Shown here: piece after piece, positions 16,259 to 25,526 of the stretch
Position numbering within the stretch: the first letter of the stretch is position 1
Layout of the letters: every line of letters begins with the position of its first letter
Assembly (NCBI GenBank): GCA_905221605.1
Contig: CAJNDS010002202.1
Location: 519,501-555,000, forward strand
From: Symbiodinium natans
Lineage: Eukaryota > Sar > Dinophyceae > Suessiales > Symbiodiniaceae
Length of the DNA stretch: 35,500 bases
Reading direction: 5' to 3'
Notes under the pieces: model-generated
Seen by the model: the letters and a program-made list of their open reading frames with translations, nothing else
Told to the model about the DNA's origin: nothing
Database searches by the model: none
Translations under genes and position numbers: made by a program

Positions 16259-16725
16259 GTCCAAAGCCCTACACCCTATAATAAAAACCCTAAACCCTAA
16301 ACCCCAAACCCTAAATACAACCAAAAACCCAAAAGCCCTAAGCCACCAGACCTTACCCCAAGACGCCTATACCCACGCATACGTTTTCTCAACCCATAAG
16401 TGCCATAAGAATTTTCGGGAGAGCGGCGGGCCTTGAGGCCCTTGCAGACAAACAAAGCCATCCAAAAAATCAGGGTTCAAACGCTGGGCCCTACCTGTAG
16501 CCCAAAACACTTAATTACCTTTTTAGGGGTTCCTTAGTATGATTTCCTTGTCTATCCCCCCAGAAAAGGCAGGTTCTTTGGGCTACAAGCAGACCATGAC
16601 CAACCTGTGTGTGTGTCGTCGGAAGGGCACCCCTAACCCCCGCCATCCCTGCCTTTCTTCAAAACACACGTAGTACTAAACCTCTAGACCCGAAAGCCTA
16701 AACCTCTCGATCTGTGCCGTTCCGA
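16259..16725. other. Unique spacer
   Basis: Decayed CCCTAAA units at about 16285-16320 are followed by about 400 bp of unique sequence. Segments such as TTTTTAGGGGTTCCTTAGTATG recall the short dispersed repeats elsewhere in the window, but the match is too loose to assign. No gene was found. Confidence 0.5.
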
Positions 16726-16815
16726 ACCCTAAACCCTAAACCCTAAACCCTAAACCCTAAACCCTGAACCCTAAACCCTAAACCCCTAAACCCCCCTAAA
16801 CCCTAAACCCTAAAC
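16726..16815. repeat. CCCTAAA array
   Basis: C-strand heptamers with a few 8- and 9-bp slips. They face the G-strand array at 16926 across about 110 bp of unique sequence that includes a run of CAG triplets (CAGCAGCAG at about 16869). Confidence 0.9.
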
Positions 16816-16925
16816 CCATTCCTCTTTCATTTCTGCAGGACGCGTCTCATAGCTCTTGCTTGCCCTCCAGCAGCAGCAATAGGTCCTTCAAACGCAGCGC
16901 GGGGATGCACTGTTGCGGTTGCTGT

Positions 16926-17205
16926 TGGGGTTTAGGGTTTAGGGTTTAGGGTTTAGGGTTTAGGGTTTAGGGTTTAGGGTTCAGGGTTTAAGGGTTTAAG
17001 GGTTTAGGGTTTAAGGGTTTAAGGGTTTAAGGGTTTCAGGGTTTCAGGGTTTCAGGGTTTCAGGGTTTCAGGGTTTCAGGGTTTAAGGGTTTAAGGGTTT
17101 AAGGGTTCATGGGTTTAAGGGTTTAAGGGTTTAAGGGTTTAAGGGTTCAAGGGTTCAAGGGTTCAAGGGTTCAAGGGTTCAAGGGTTTGGGGTTTAGGGT
17201 TTTAC
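16926..17205 (+). repeat. TTTAGGG array that turns into blocks of 8-bp variants
   Basis: Eight perfect TTTAGGG units (about 16928-16980) give way to an octamer regime: TTTAAGGG units, six consecutive TTTCAGGG units (about 17034-17081), more TTTAAGGG, then about six TTCAAGGG units (about 17140-17187), returning to TTTGGGG/TTTAGGG. Each variant forms a homogeneous block. Confidence 0.9.
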
Positions 17206-17760
17206 TGAAGTTTAGGGATTAGGCTGTTACTGCATTGCTTACCTCTTGAGAGGATACAGGCAGAATTCGAGGGTCCGATTGACAAAGCTGGATTTTAATA
17301 CCGCCCCAGTTGTCCGGCCCCAGCCCACCTTCAAGGGGAAGCTTTCCATTACGGGAGCCGGTTAAAAGAAGCAAAGGGTTTAGGGTTCAGAGTTCAGGGT
17401 TGAGGGTTCAGGGTTTACAAGAAACCCGTGGTAGGAGCGAACCTGGATGTACACTGCACAACGGAGGTGAGCCGAGACGAAGCCTGATCACGTAGATTCC
17501 GCAAGAAGACTTCAAGACGACACGCCGCACCACACAGTACCCCAACCTTCCAGGCACCAAAGTAATGGGGTTCCTAGGGCTCTAGTAACCTAATTTTGAG
17601 GTCCCTGGAATTATAGGGGTAAGAGCTAGAGGATGAACTTCTTGTACAAGGGGTCTGCGAACTACGCCGTCAGCTGCAACACCGGATTCCAGGAATATCT
17701 ATATGGTCAGATGTGACAAACCTTGTAGACCAATTCTCACGAACAAAGGGCCGAACGCTA
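17206..17760. other. Unique spacer
   Basis: Unique sequence with a few TTCAGGG-type units at about 17376-17420. I see no convincing reading frame or RNA gene. Confidence 0.5.
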
Positions 17761-17768
17761 CACCTTTT

Positions 17769-17868
17769 CCCCCCCCCCCCCACCCACCCCCACCCCCTTC
17801 CCACCATCCTCCCCACCCCCCCCACCCCCACCCTTCCCCCCCCCCCCCCGCCCTTCCACCCCCCCACC
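17769..17868. repeat. Poly(C)-dominated block
   Basis: Runs of C broken by CA and TT dinucleotides. The proline-rich frames across it are low-complexity artefacts. Confidence 0.85.
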
Positions 17869-18345
17869 ATCACAGACATGGGCTTCATTGGGGGTGATTA
17901 CAGGGTATACTTCGTGTGTGAAGAGCGCCCAAATATTATCAACAATGGCGCATATAACTTGATGACATTATTTTCGTTTTGTGTTTGTTCATTCGTTTCG
18001 CACGGTAATTTCATGCGTTCATTCGAGTCACTCACACCCTCATATTTACAACCGCATGTACATTCATGCCATACGTTCTACCTTCGTGAGCCATTCCTAC
18101 TATGAGTATTCAAATTACTCTCCAGGGCGAGAATAGGAGAATACTATTTGCCCCGGCTTATGACAATTTAACATAGTAGTGGATTTCGCGCTCGCAAGAA
18201 AACTCATGAGCGCGGTAAAATACGCGACAAAGGCCCTTGATAAGTATGATTTTTCATGGGGGGCATTTTCTTCGTTCACACTTTCAGTTAATTTCGCACG
18301 TACTATGCATTTCCTTGCACATGTAGTTCATTCGGTCTCTTGATA
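17869..18345. other. Relatively AT-rich unique island with small inverted repeats
   Basis: About 480 bp without telomere units and richer in A+T than its neighbours. It contains CGCGCTC ... GAGCGCG (18188-18216) and two TTTCGCACG occurrences (about 17995 and 18291). A plus-strand frame of 130 codons spans the poly(C) block into this island, but the first half is repeat-derived and no family is recognisable. Confidence 0.5.
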
Positions 18346-18725
18346 ATGTTAGGGTTCAGGGTTCATTATTAGGACTTGGGCTTATTAGGGTTAATTAGGG
18401 TTTAGGTTTTTTAGGGTTTGGGATTTAGGGCTTAGGGTTTCGGGTTTAGGGCTTAGGGCTTAGGGTTTAGGGTTTAGGGTGGTTTAGGTTTGGGGTTCGA
18501 AAGGTCTAGGGTGCGAGTGATCAAAAAGCATCAGACACCATGCGGTCCGCGGCGATCGCGGCATGGTCGGAGGGAAAGTCGAGCCTCCGAGTTGGCTTCG
18601 GGCTTAGGGTTTATTATTTATTGGGGTTTAGGGTTTAGGGTTTAGGGTTTAGGGTTTAGGGTTTAGGGTTTAGGGTTTGGGGTTTGGGGTTTAGGGCTAG
18701 GGTTTAGGTTTAGGGTGCAGGGTGT
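18346..18725 (+). repeat. TTTAGGG-type arrays around a small hairpin
   Basis: Variant G-strand units fill about 18350-18500 and cleaner TTTAGGG/TTTGGGG units 18617-18715. Between them, ACCATGC (18537-18543) and GCATGGT (18561-18567) form a 7-bp hairpin enclosing GCGATCGC. Confidence 0.8.
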
Positions 18726-18844
18726 AGAGTCCCTCAGGTGCCCCGTAAAAGAGTGCCAACGCGCTGCATGACTGTCTGTTCTTTTGCCTTCATCTAGTGC
18801 TCAACTGAGCCGAAGGGTCCATGTACCTACCTAGAGGCTCCTGT

Positions 18845-18901
18845 GTAGTACCTTTTTGGGGTAGTATACTCGACCCTGTAGCTAACCCAAAAAGAGGCTA
18901 C
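18845..18901. repeat. Imperfect fold-back
   Basis: GTAGTACCTTTTTGGG and CCCAAAAAGAGGCTAC pair at 13 of 16 positions around a 25-base spacer. It sits in unique sequence without coding potential. Confidence 0.55.
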
Positions 18902-18984
18902 ACTGGAGACTCCAGGTATATAGTCTGATGTAGTACGTACTTGCGCTAGAAAAGAAATGCCATAGAGTCTAGATCCGGGAGTAA

Positions 18985-19080
18985 GCTAGAAATGAAAAGG
19001 GTGCCCCTTTTGGTTTTAAGGGGATTATGGGGAACCCCAACCCCTAAATTAAGGAAATAAGAACCTACTCCGGATCCTAG
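18985..19080. mobile_element. Short dispersed repeat family B, copy 1
   Basis: The unit runs from CTAGAAATGAAAAGGGTGCCC through a TTAAGGGG/GGGGAACCCC core to GGAAATAAG...CCTACTCCGGATCCTAG. The same ordered landmarks recur at 24821-24908, 26246-26380 and 30343-30441. A partial copy of the right end (GGAAATAAGGGCCTGCTCCGG) is at 19121-19153. Its length of about 90-100 bp, non-coding nature and CTAG-containing ends fit a MITE-like element. Confidence 0.55.
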
Positions 19081-19440
19081 CCCTAAACCCTAAGCCCTAA
19101 GCCCTAAACCCTAAACCCCAAAACAGGAAATAAGGGCCTGCTCCGGAACCTAATAGTAGCTGAGAAGTACATGGGCCCTCAGGGTGAGCGGCTTGAGCTG
19201 TGTGGAGCCCTTCGATGCTGCGTTGGCACTCTCGGGGGTGGAGCAGTAGCCCTAAACCCTAAACCCTAAACCCTAAACCCTAAACCCTAAACCTCTTAGG
19301 CTTTGGGGTTTAGGGTTTGGGGGCAGAGCCCAGCCACCATATGATAATAAGGGTACCCATTTTTGGTTTTCTACTTTACAAGGGAACCCAGGGTTTAGGG
19401 TTTAGGGTTTAGGGTTTAGGGTTTAAGGGTACCACTGGGC
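19081..19440. repeat. CCCTAAA and TTTAGGG arrays with partial family B repeat
   Basis: C-strand units lie at about 19078-19120 and 19250-19292, G-strand units at about 19295-19320 and 19391-19430. The stretch 19339-19390 (AAGGGTACCCATTTTTGG ... AAGGGAACCC) is a decayed relative of repeat family B. Confidence 0.75.
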
Positions 19441-20430
19441 TACCTCAAGCAGAAGCCGAGATCGTTTCCAAATCTTTTTTTGTAGTTTTGGAGCTCATGC
19501 AGGGCGAAGATGAAGGTTTGGGGTTTCATTAGGGCGCCTGCATGATATTGAGTTCTTGACCTCCGAGAAACACCTCGAAAACGCCAAGCCACCAAAGTCG
19601 AAAGCCATTAGGCCACTTCCTAGACAGGGAAACATACCAATACATATGGCGCACTTCCATTGCAAAGGAAGTAAAATGTATAGGATGCACGACGACCAAA
19701 ACACTCCAATCATGAATTGCCCGCAACACCCCTAAACCCTAAACCCTAAACCCTAAAGTCACATGCAACCCCCAAGCCAGTCCAGCAACCTCCCCTCAGT
19801 TCGGTGATCCGCCAGTGTAACTCAGCTTCCGGCGTTGGAAACACGACATCTTCATATGCTGCCTTTCCTGGTTGCGGGTCATGCGGTTTGGGGTTTAGGG
19901 TTTAGGGTTAGGGGCTTCGAGTTTAGGGATTTGGGGTTTAAGGTCTTTCCGTCTGGGTGCTATGGTTGTTCCTAAGTCAGGGGAGGGGGGGTGGTGCATT
20001 TCAAACCCCTTATAACCTAAACTCCAGGTTTGCGATGCTTTCGGGCAGCAGGGAACTGGCGGCCTAAACCCCATTCGCCATTCCCACCAAACAAAAACCC
20101 GAAACCCTAAACCCTAAACCATGAACTTCCCTAAACTACATGCCGTTCATCCTGGGATCGGTACTCACAAGAGCCACTCTAGCCCAAGAAAATCGAAATT
20201 AGGGTTTAGGGTTTAGGGGCGTACCTTACTAGGGTCCTTGTTATCCAGGAACCCTACTACTTGGGGGTCAATACTAGGGGTCCCTAATTTTCGTAAACCC
20301 CCATATAGGGGTTTAGGGGTTAGGGCTTAGGGTCCACCACTGAAACGACCCGTGTGGGACTGGGGGCCCGAACTCCATCCCTGCACCCCTAAACATAGTT
20401 GGGTTCAGGGTTTAGGGTTTAGGGGTTTCG
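19441..20430. other. Mostly unique DNA with scattered telomere units
   Basis: Short arrays occur at about 19730-19757 (CCCTAAA), 19888-19945 (TTTAGGG variants), 20098-20120, 20200-20216 and 20400-20425. A minus-strand frame at 19529-19729 has ordinary amino-acid composition but no recognisable motif. No RNA gene was seen. Confidence 0.5.
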
Positions 20431-20439
20431 GTTATGTAA

Positions 20440-20736
20440 GAGGATACCGCGGCGAAAAGGACCAATTGTCCTTATCAAGAAGGAGTGTGTCCTCGTGATG
20501 AATTCCTTCAAAGGATGGGGCTTGTAGAGACTTCTGTCAAACTTCCCCTTCTGGAGGATCACTCCGGGGATCTATCCGATGGCGCGCCCGAGCCCGGAGA
20601 TCATAAAACAAATGCTCTTCCATTTCCCTTGAAGTCCATGTACGTAAATGGGGTGTACGTGGGCCTTAAAGTATCTCCTTTAAAAGGACTTTGGGCCGCC
20701 CAAAGCATATCAAAAATAAGGTACATGGATCCTTAG
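20440..20736 (+). CDS. Exon-like or small hypothetical protein
   Basis: The frame is open for 98 codons from just after a TAA to a TAG inside a telomere-like unit. The first ATG is at 20515. The sequence has normal composition (LVETSVKLPLLEDHSGDLSD; SMYVNGVYVGLKV), unlike the repeat translations around it. Both ends run into telomere repeats. No family is recognised, so it may be an exon, a relic or chance. Confidence 0.3.
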   Translation, partial: EDTAAKRTNCPYQEGVCPRDEFLQRMGLVETSVKLPLLEDHSGDLSDGAPEPGDHKTNALPFPLKSMYVNGVYVGLKVSPLKGLWAAQSISKIRYMDP

Positions 20737-20827
20737 GGTTAAGGGCCTAGGGTTTAAAGCAGAGTCGGAAAACTCGAATCCTAACTCTGCTGCTGCTCAG
20801 CACGTGCCCTCATTAGGTTCAGGGCTC

Positions 20828-20925
20828 CCCTAAACCCTAAACCCTAAACCCTAAACCCTAAACCCTAAACCCTAAGCTCTAAACCCTAAACCCTAAACCC
20901 TAAACCCTAAACCCTAAACCGTGGC
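20828..20925. repeat. CCCTAAA array
   Basis: About thirteen C-strand heptamers with a single variant (AAGCTCTAAA). Confidence 0.95.
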
Positions 20926-20965
20926 TTCTAGGGTTCAGGGCTCCCAGTATCTAAGGGGAGTAGTT

Positions 20966-21054
20966 ACATGGTCCCTTGGTATGGGCCCTTAAACGGGTTC
21001 TATAAATTAAGGGCCCCTGCATCAGAACCCTTTAAAGGAGGTTGGGGACCATGT
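20966..21054. mobile_element. Short dispersed repeat family A, copy 2 (fold-back)
   Basis: An 89-bp unit has perfect 10-bp terminal inverted repeats, ACATGGTCCC (20966-20975) and GGGACCATGT (21045-21054). A second nested inverted repeat, GGGCCCTTAA / TTAAGGGCCC, spans 20983-21016. Its left part and the CATCAGAACCCT landmark match copy 1 at 6668. This layout fits a MITE-like fold-back transposon. Confidence 0.6.
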
Positions 21055-21085
21055 TCAGGGCCCATGAAACCACCTTCACACCGAA

Positions 21086-21432
21086 GAACCCTAAACCCTA
21101 AACCCTAAACCCTAAACCCTAAACCCTAACCCGGCTCCGTCTCAAAGTGGTGCCTGTGTTGTCTCTGACGGCGTCGCCCACCTCAAGCGGACGTGGCACT
21201 CGGGGTTGGGTCTTTGCGAGCATAAACCCCTAAACCCTAAACCCTAAACCCTAAACCCTACTCTCCAAACCCTAAACCCTACTCTCCAAACCCTAAACCC
21301 TAAACCCTCAACCCTCAACCCTCAACCCTAAACCCTACTCTCCAAACCCTAAACCCTAAACCCTAAACCCTCAACCCTCAACCCTCAACCCTAAACCCTA
21401 AACCCTAAACCCTAAACCCTAAACCCTAAACC
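21086..21432. repeat. CCCTAAA arrays with a higher-order repeat
   Basis: A plain array (21086-21132) is followed by one at 21225-21432. In the latter, blocks of CCCTACTCTCCAAACCCTAAA and triplets of CCCTCAA recur in the same order at least twice, giving a composite unit of roughly 50-65 bp. Such patterning comes from duplication of mixed segments. Confidence 0.85.
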
Positions 21433-21499
21433 CGCAATGATCTCGCTGACGTCTACGGGTTCACAGGATGGCCCTTAAGGCCCTCTGAAAAACATTCCT

Positions 21500-21570
21500 G
21501 AATGGGTTTAGGGCTTAGGGTTTAGGGTTTAGGGATTAGGGTTTGGGGTTTGGGGTTTAGGTTTTAAATC
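21500..21570 (+). repeat. TTTAGGG/TTTGGGG array
   Basis: A short G-strand array facing the C-strand array at 21225-21432 across about 70 bp of unique sequence. Confidence 0.85.
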
Positions 21571-21685
21571 TACTCCTCTTAAGCCCAATAAGGGAGCATG
21601 CAAGCTGTCCCAAAGCCCTAGCGAGGTTCTGTGTCTGAATCTCGAATGCACTTTTCTGAGTCTTCTGGCTTTGGGAAACCCCCCT

Positions 21686-21782
21686 TTTACCTGTAAGGGT
21701 TCTCCCCCAAAAACGGGCCAAGGGCCTAAAACCCTTGATTACCTTGAAGGGTTCTGCCCCCAAAAAACCGGCCAAGGGCTAT
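21686..21782. repeat. Tandem duplication of about 54 bp
   Basis: TTACCTGTAAGGGTTCTCCC...CCAAGGGC (21686-21725) is repeated with small changes at 21739-21779 (TTACCTTGAAGGGTTCTGCC...). A minus-strand frame crosses it, but I see no protein family. Confidence 0.7.
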
Positions 21783-22250
21783 GTTAAGGGTCTACCAAGT
21801 CTTCTGACCTCGGATGAAGCTGACAAGCAGATCTGTAGATGCGTATATCCCAACAGGTTTATAGGCTAAAGACCTCGTTTGCCGAACAAGTTAGAAAAAC
21901 CCCCCTACTCCTTAGTTGATTCTACCTTGGGATCCCAAAACCTACTGTTTCTGTAGGCTCTCAAATATTATACACCCCCTTAGGATTCTTAGGTCACCTA
22001 GAAAAGAAGTAGGGTTTTGGGGTCTTGCGGTAAGGGCCCTTTGAGATTTTAGAGAAGGCTTCAGAGGGGTTCAGGCCTTGGAGGGTGGACAAACGTCTTG
22101 ACGGTAGCTTGACCCAAACACCCGTCATGCCTAGACCGTAGCCTAAAGGGCCGAGGGTGTCTTGTATCCCTACAAACTCAGAACCCTAAACAACAAACTC
22201 TAGACTCCATTAATAAACCCGAAAGCCCCATGACCCTACATTACGAGCCA
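21783..22250. other. Unique spacer
   Basis: Nearly 470 bp free of telomere arrays and without a supported frame or RNA gene. Confidence 0.5.
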
Positions 22251-22515
22251 ACCCTAAACCCTAAACCCTAAACCCTAAACCCTAAACCCCAAACCCTAAA
22301 CCCTAAACCCTAAACCCCAAACCCGAAAAACCTTCACCGGCCTTGAAGTGCTTGGTGAAGAGGATGAAATCCTGCTCCCGGCATCCCTCCCCCTCCCCAA
22401 GTTAAACATGCCACGAAGGTTTGGGGAAAAACGATAGGGCCCCTAAACCCTAAACCCTAAACCCTAAACCCTAAAACCCTAAACCCTAAACCCTAAACCC
22501 TAAACCCTAAACCCG
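22251..22515. repeat. Two CCCTAAA arrays flanking a coding-like island
   Basis: Arrays at 22251-22325 and 22440-22514 enclose about 115 bp. On the minus strand this island contains a short coding-like stretch (DFILFTKHFKAGEG) bounded by a GCAG acceptor-like and a G/GTGAAG donor-like sequence. It is too short to assign. Confidence 0.7.
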
Positions 22516-22784
22516 ACACCCCTCTGAACCTCTAGCCCAGTCGACTGAGAGCAGACCCTCCAAGTCTTTGGGAACTAAGACCCAAGCCATCAAATCCAAG
22601 GCAGAATACTTCCTGATAGTCTTCCCTTATAGCACCTATATGCATATACTATAATAACAAAAACCTCATTCTCATTCTTAAGGCAACTCTAGTATCCGGG
22701 GCACATTCTGGATGAGGGTGAAGGATTGTGCTCTGGCAGCCCTCCCCCGGCTTCGGGCTTGCGGGCTTACGTATAGAGGCTTTT

Positions 22785-22860
22785 TGTTTAGGGTTTAGGG
22801 TTTAGGGTTCAGGGTTCAGGGTTTAGGGTTTAGGGTTTAGGGTTTAGGGTTTAGGGTGCT
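22785..22860 (+). repeat. TTTAGGG array
   Basis: About ten G-strand heptamers including two TTCAGGG variants. The preceding 270 bp (22516-22784) is unique sequence with no gene seen. Confidence 0.9.
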
Positions 22861-22952
22861 TTTCGGGTTTAGGGGCCTGGCAGTTTGCGGTTTCGGGTTT
22901 TAGGGTTTATAGGCTCCAGGGTTTGACGGCCACGCCATGCTCTTCCATGGAA

Positions 22953-23061
22953 CCCAAAGGGTCCTAAGTACCTGTATGGGGGACACTTGTCCAAACCATA
23001 ATTGTAATTCCTATTATAGAAACCCTACTTTCTACTATGTAGGTACTTAGGACCCTTTGGG
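22953..23061. mobile_element. Fold-back element with perfect 21-bp terminal inverted repeats
   Basis: The left arm (22953-22973, starting CCCAAAGGGTCC) and the right arm (23041-23061, ending GGACCCTTTGGG) are perfect reverse complements over 21 bp, separated by 67 bp. GAA occurs directly on both sides, compatible with a 3-bp target duplication. The interior contains GGACA-CT-TGTCC and has no coding potential. It looks like a miniature inverted-repeat transposon. Confidence 0.65.
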
Positions 23062-23164
23062 GAAGCCGACCGATTGTTTGACTTGGGGGCGGGCGCGTGC
23101 ACTTTTCCGCGCGCCGGGCCGCTGCGCGAGCTGCAAGAGCTAATCTGAAGCAGCGCCGTAAAAC

Positions 23165-23900
23165 CCAAAAACCCTGAACCCTAAACCAAACACGTTTTGG
23201 ATGGTGACGAGAAGCATTTCATGAAAACATCATACTCAAACAAACTAACCTGAACATATTCAACCTACGAAATCAGAAATAGGACACATCTATTTTTTAT
23301 ATCTAAATCTAACAACAGAAAGAAATGAATATCAAATATCCGATGAAGGCCCGCAGAAGTAAACTACATTTTCGAGGTTGTAATATTGGGACGCAATACT
23401 CATTATAGTCTTAGACCAAGCACATATCGAACAATGTATGAAATGACCTTGTGTGTTGAACAGATTTCGTTTCTACATGCGGATGATATCAAGACTTCAA
23501 AACAGAAATGTGCTGAGATAAGTGGTCAGAACAACTGACAGCATAAATCAATTTCGCAAAGTTGATGATTATAATTATCATCATACTATTGACATGTCAA
23601 CTCCAATTTCTTGAAGAAATCCTCTTGGGTTTTCATGACATCATGTCAGTTTTCGTGCGTAATGATTGTCGATACTGATGATCAGATTATGATGAAGGTT
23701 TCATATTCTGTATTGTTAACATCTAGAAATGTTGCGAACGAATATATACCGACGAAGTTTCTTGGAATTGCAACCGAACCGTCGATTTGGATAACCATAC
23801 TGATGCTTTTACTTTCCTGCACAAATACATACATACTCAATGTTAGATAAATGCATTTTGTATACATCTAACATACATACGTATGCATGTACAAGTCTTA
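23165..23900. other. AT-rich island without telomere repeats
   Basis: About 730 bp of clearly AT-rich sequence, unlike the GC-richer surroundings, with no telomere units. The longest frame (23611-23850, plus, starting TTG) has no recognisable motif. The abrupt shift at both ends suggests DNA of another origin, for example organellar, foreign or an old transposon, but nothing identifies it. CATACATA-type repeats mark the right edge (about 23820-23890). Confidence 0.5.
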
Positions 23901-24235
23901 CAACTGTAGGCCCCCCGCCCCCCCTCCACTCTGGTCAACCCGGCACGGTCCTTTGGGTTGCGATCCCCCTTGCTGTGAAGCTCAGAGCTCTTCGCAGCTT
24001 TGTTCAGCTGCGGTTGCCTGCAACGACGAGCTGAGGACAGTAGACCCAAACACATCCCCCCACCCCCGCCCAAACAGTCCCAAACAGCTCACGTGTAGTT
24101 CCTTCTGGGTAGACTTCTCAAACCAAGAGAACGAAAGCAACGTCGAAAAGGAGTCTAAGCCGTAGGTTAGGGCTGAGGCCTGCAAGGTCTGCCTACTGAA
24201 CCCCCTAACTCCCCCCCCCCTCTGCTGCCTAAATC
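23901..24235. other. Unique spacer with C-rich tracts
   Basis: Ordinary GC-rich unique sequence with short C runs (23912-23927, about 24055-24068, 24209-24218). Frames on both strands are open for about 80-90 codons, but none has a recognisable motif. Confidence 0.4.
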
Positions 24236-24495
24236 CCAAGACCCTAAACCCTAAATCCCTAAACCCTAAATCCCTAAACCCTAAACCCTAAATCCCTAAA
24301 CCCTACACAAAGAGGGCAACTCCTTCAGCGCCTTAAAGGCCATGTGTCGGCCTTCAAGGAAGGTAGTGAACGGGTCAGGGGAGCGAAAAATGCAGGCACA
24401 AGGGCATTTCCCAAAAAAGGGCTTTAGGGTTTAGGGTTTAGGGTTTAGGGTTTAGGGTTTAGGGTTTGGGGTTTAGGGTTTAGGGTTTAAGGTAC
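24236..24495. repeat. CCCTAAAT-variant array and TTTAGGG array flanking a coding-like island
   Basis: C-strand units alternating CCCTAAA and CCCTAAAT fill 24239-24305, and G-strand units fill 24422-24490. The island between them encodes on the minus strand a short coding-like stretch (DPFTTFLEGRHMAFKALKEL), possibly one exon. No family is assigned. Confidence 0.75.
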
Positions 24496-24602
24496 CCCGG
24501 ATAGAGCCCTGAACCCCCTAAACCCCTAAACCCTTTCTAGTATAAGAGCCAAGCTAGGTACCCTTCGGAAGCTGCCATAGAGTCACGTGGCGGTAGGGCG
24601 GG

Positions 24603-24635
24603 CAAAGCCTTCTTATCCCAAAGCCTTCTTATCCG
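24603..24635. repeat. Direct repeat of 15 bp
   Basis: AAAGCCTTCTTATCC occurs twice back to back, separated by a short CA-containing join. It sits just before the longest telomere array of the window. Confidence 0.6.
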
Positions 24636-24658
24636 AAAGGGAACCTGGACCCAGGAGT

Positions 24659-24818
24659 AACCCTAAACCCTAAACCCTAAACCCTAAACCCTAAACCCTA
24701 AACCCTAAACCCTAAACCCTAAACCCTAAACCCTAAACCCTAAACCCTAAACCCTAAACCCTAAACCCTAAACCCTAACCCTAAACCCTAAACCCTAAAC
24801 CCTAAACCCTAAACCCTA
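24659..24818. repeat. Longest pure CCCTAAA array (about 23 units)
   Basis: About 160 bp of C-strand heptamers with a single 6-bp slip near 24778. It is the longest and cleanest array in the window, and a family B short repeat follows directly. Confidence 0.95.
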
Positions 24819-24820
24819 AG

Positions 24821-24908
24821 GGACTAAAAAGGGTGCCCTTTTTGATGGGGCTTATCAGGGAACCCTAAGCCCTAAACAAACAAAACAAGGGCCGACTCTG
24901 GGTCCTAG
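24821..24908. mobile_element. Short dispersed repeat family B, copy 2
   Basis: The unit runs from GACTAAAAAGGGTGCCCTTT through GGGGCTTATCAGGGAACCC to GGGCCGACTCTGGGTCCTAG. It matches copy 1 at 18985 in landmark order and lies between two telomere arrays. Confidence 0.55.
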
Positions 24909-24980
24909 CCCTAAACCCTAAACCCTAAACCCTAAACTTTAGGGTTTAGGGTTTAGGGTTTAGGGTTTAGGGTTTAGGGC
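24908..24980. repeat. Head-to-head inversion: CCCTAAA units abutting TTTAGGG units
   Basis: Four C-strand heptamers (to about 24936) are joined directly to six G-strand heptamers (24938-24980) by CTTTAGGG, giving a near-perfect inverted repeat with no spacer. The order C-strand then G-strand is opposite to a telomere end-to-end fusion. Confidence 0.9.
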
Positions 24981-25012
24981 ATCCAAAACCCTCAAGCCCC
25001 AGGGCCCCTGAA

Positions 25013-25047
25013 GCTCCAGGGACCCCCCCCCCCCCCCCCCCCCCCCC
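25013..25047. repeat. Poly(C) run of 25
   Basis: Twenty-five C residues at 25023-25047 lie in an otherwise unique 160-bp island. Confidence 0.9.
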
Positions 25048-25139
25048 AAGCAAGGCAGCTCGACAAGTACGTCCGGGCATTGAACGTCGTGTAGAGGTCC
25101 GGGGCCACCTTCCCCCAACACGCCTGGCGTGGCAGAGGT

Positions 25140-25345
25140 TATCCAAACCCTAAGCCCTAAGCCCCAAACTCGAAACCCTAAACCCTGAACCCGGAAAAAC
25201 CTAAACCCGCAAGGAATATGTCGCTGCCGCACCTGAAGCTTATGTACGAGGGTTAGGGTATAGGGTTTAGGGTTTAGTTTGAGGGTTTAGAGTTTTAGGT
25301 TTTAGGGCTCAGAGTTTAGGGTTGGGGGGCTTTAGGTTTAGGCAC
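25140..25345. repeat. Decayed CCCTAAA then TTTAGGG units
   Basis: Variant C-strand units at about 25146-25210 and variant G-strand units at about 25248-25340 flank a 40-bp unique segment. Confidence 0.7.
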
Positions 25346-25404
25346 AGAAAAGCCCCTCATGAACCCGACAGCCTGAACAAACAAACCCCCCAAACCCCCG
25401 AAAC

Positions 25405-25526
25405 ACCCAAACCCTAAACCCTAAACCCTAAACCCTAAACCCTAAACCCTAAACCCTAAACCCTAAACCCTAAACCCTAAACCCTAAACCCTAAACCCTA
25501 GCCTCAAACCCTAAACCCTAAACCAG
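25405..25526. repeat. CCCTAAA array (about 16 units)
   Basis: Clean C-strand heptamers to 25500, a short break, then three more units. Confidence 0.95.

Noticed and set aside
23611-23850. 79-codon plus-strand frame in the AT-rich island
   Set aside because: It starts at TTG, has no motif, and a frame of this length is expected by chance.
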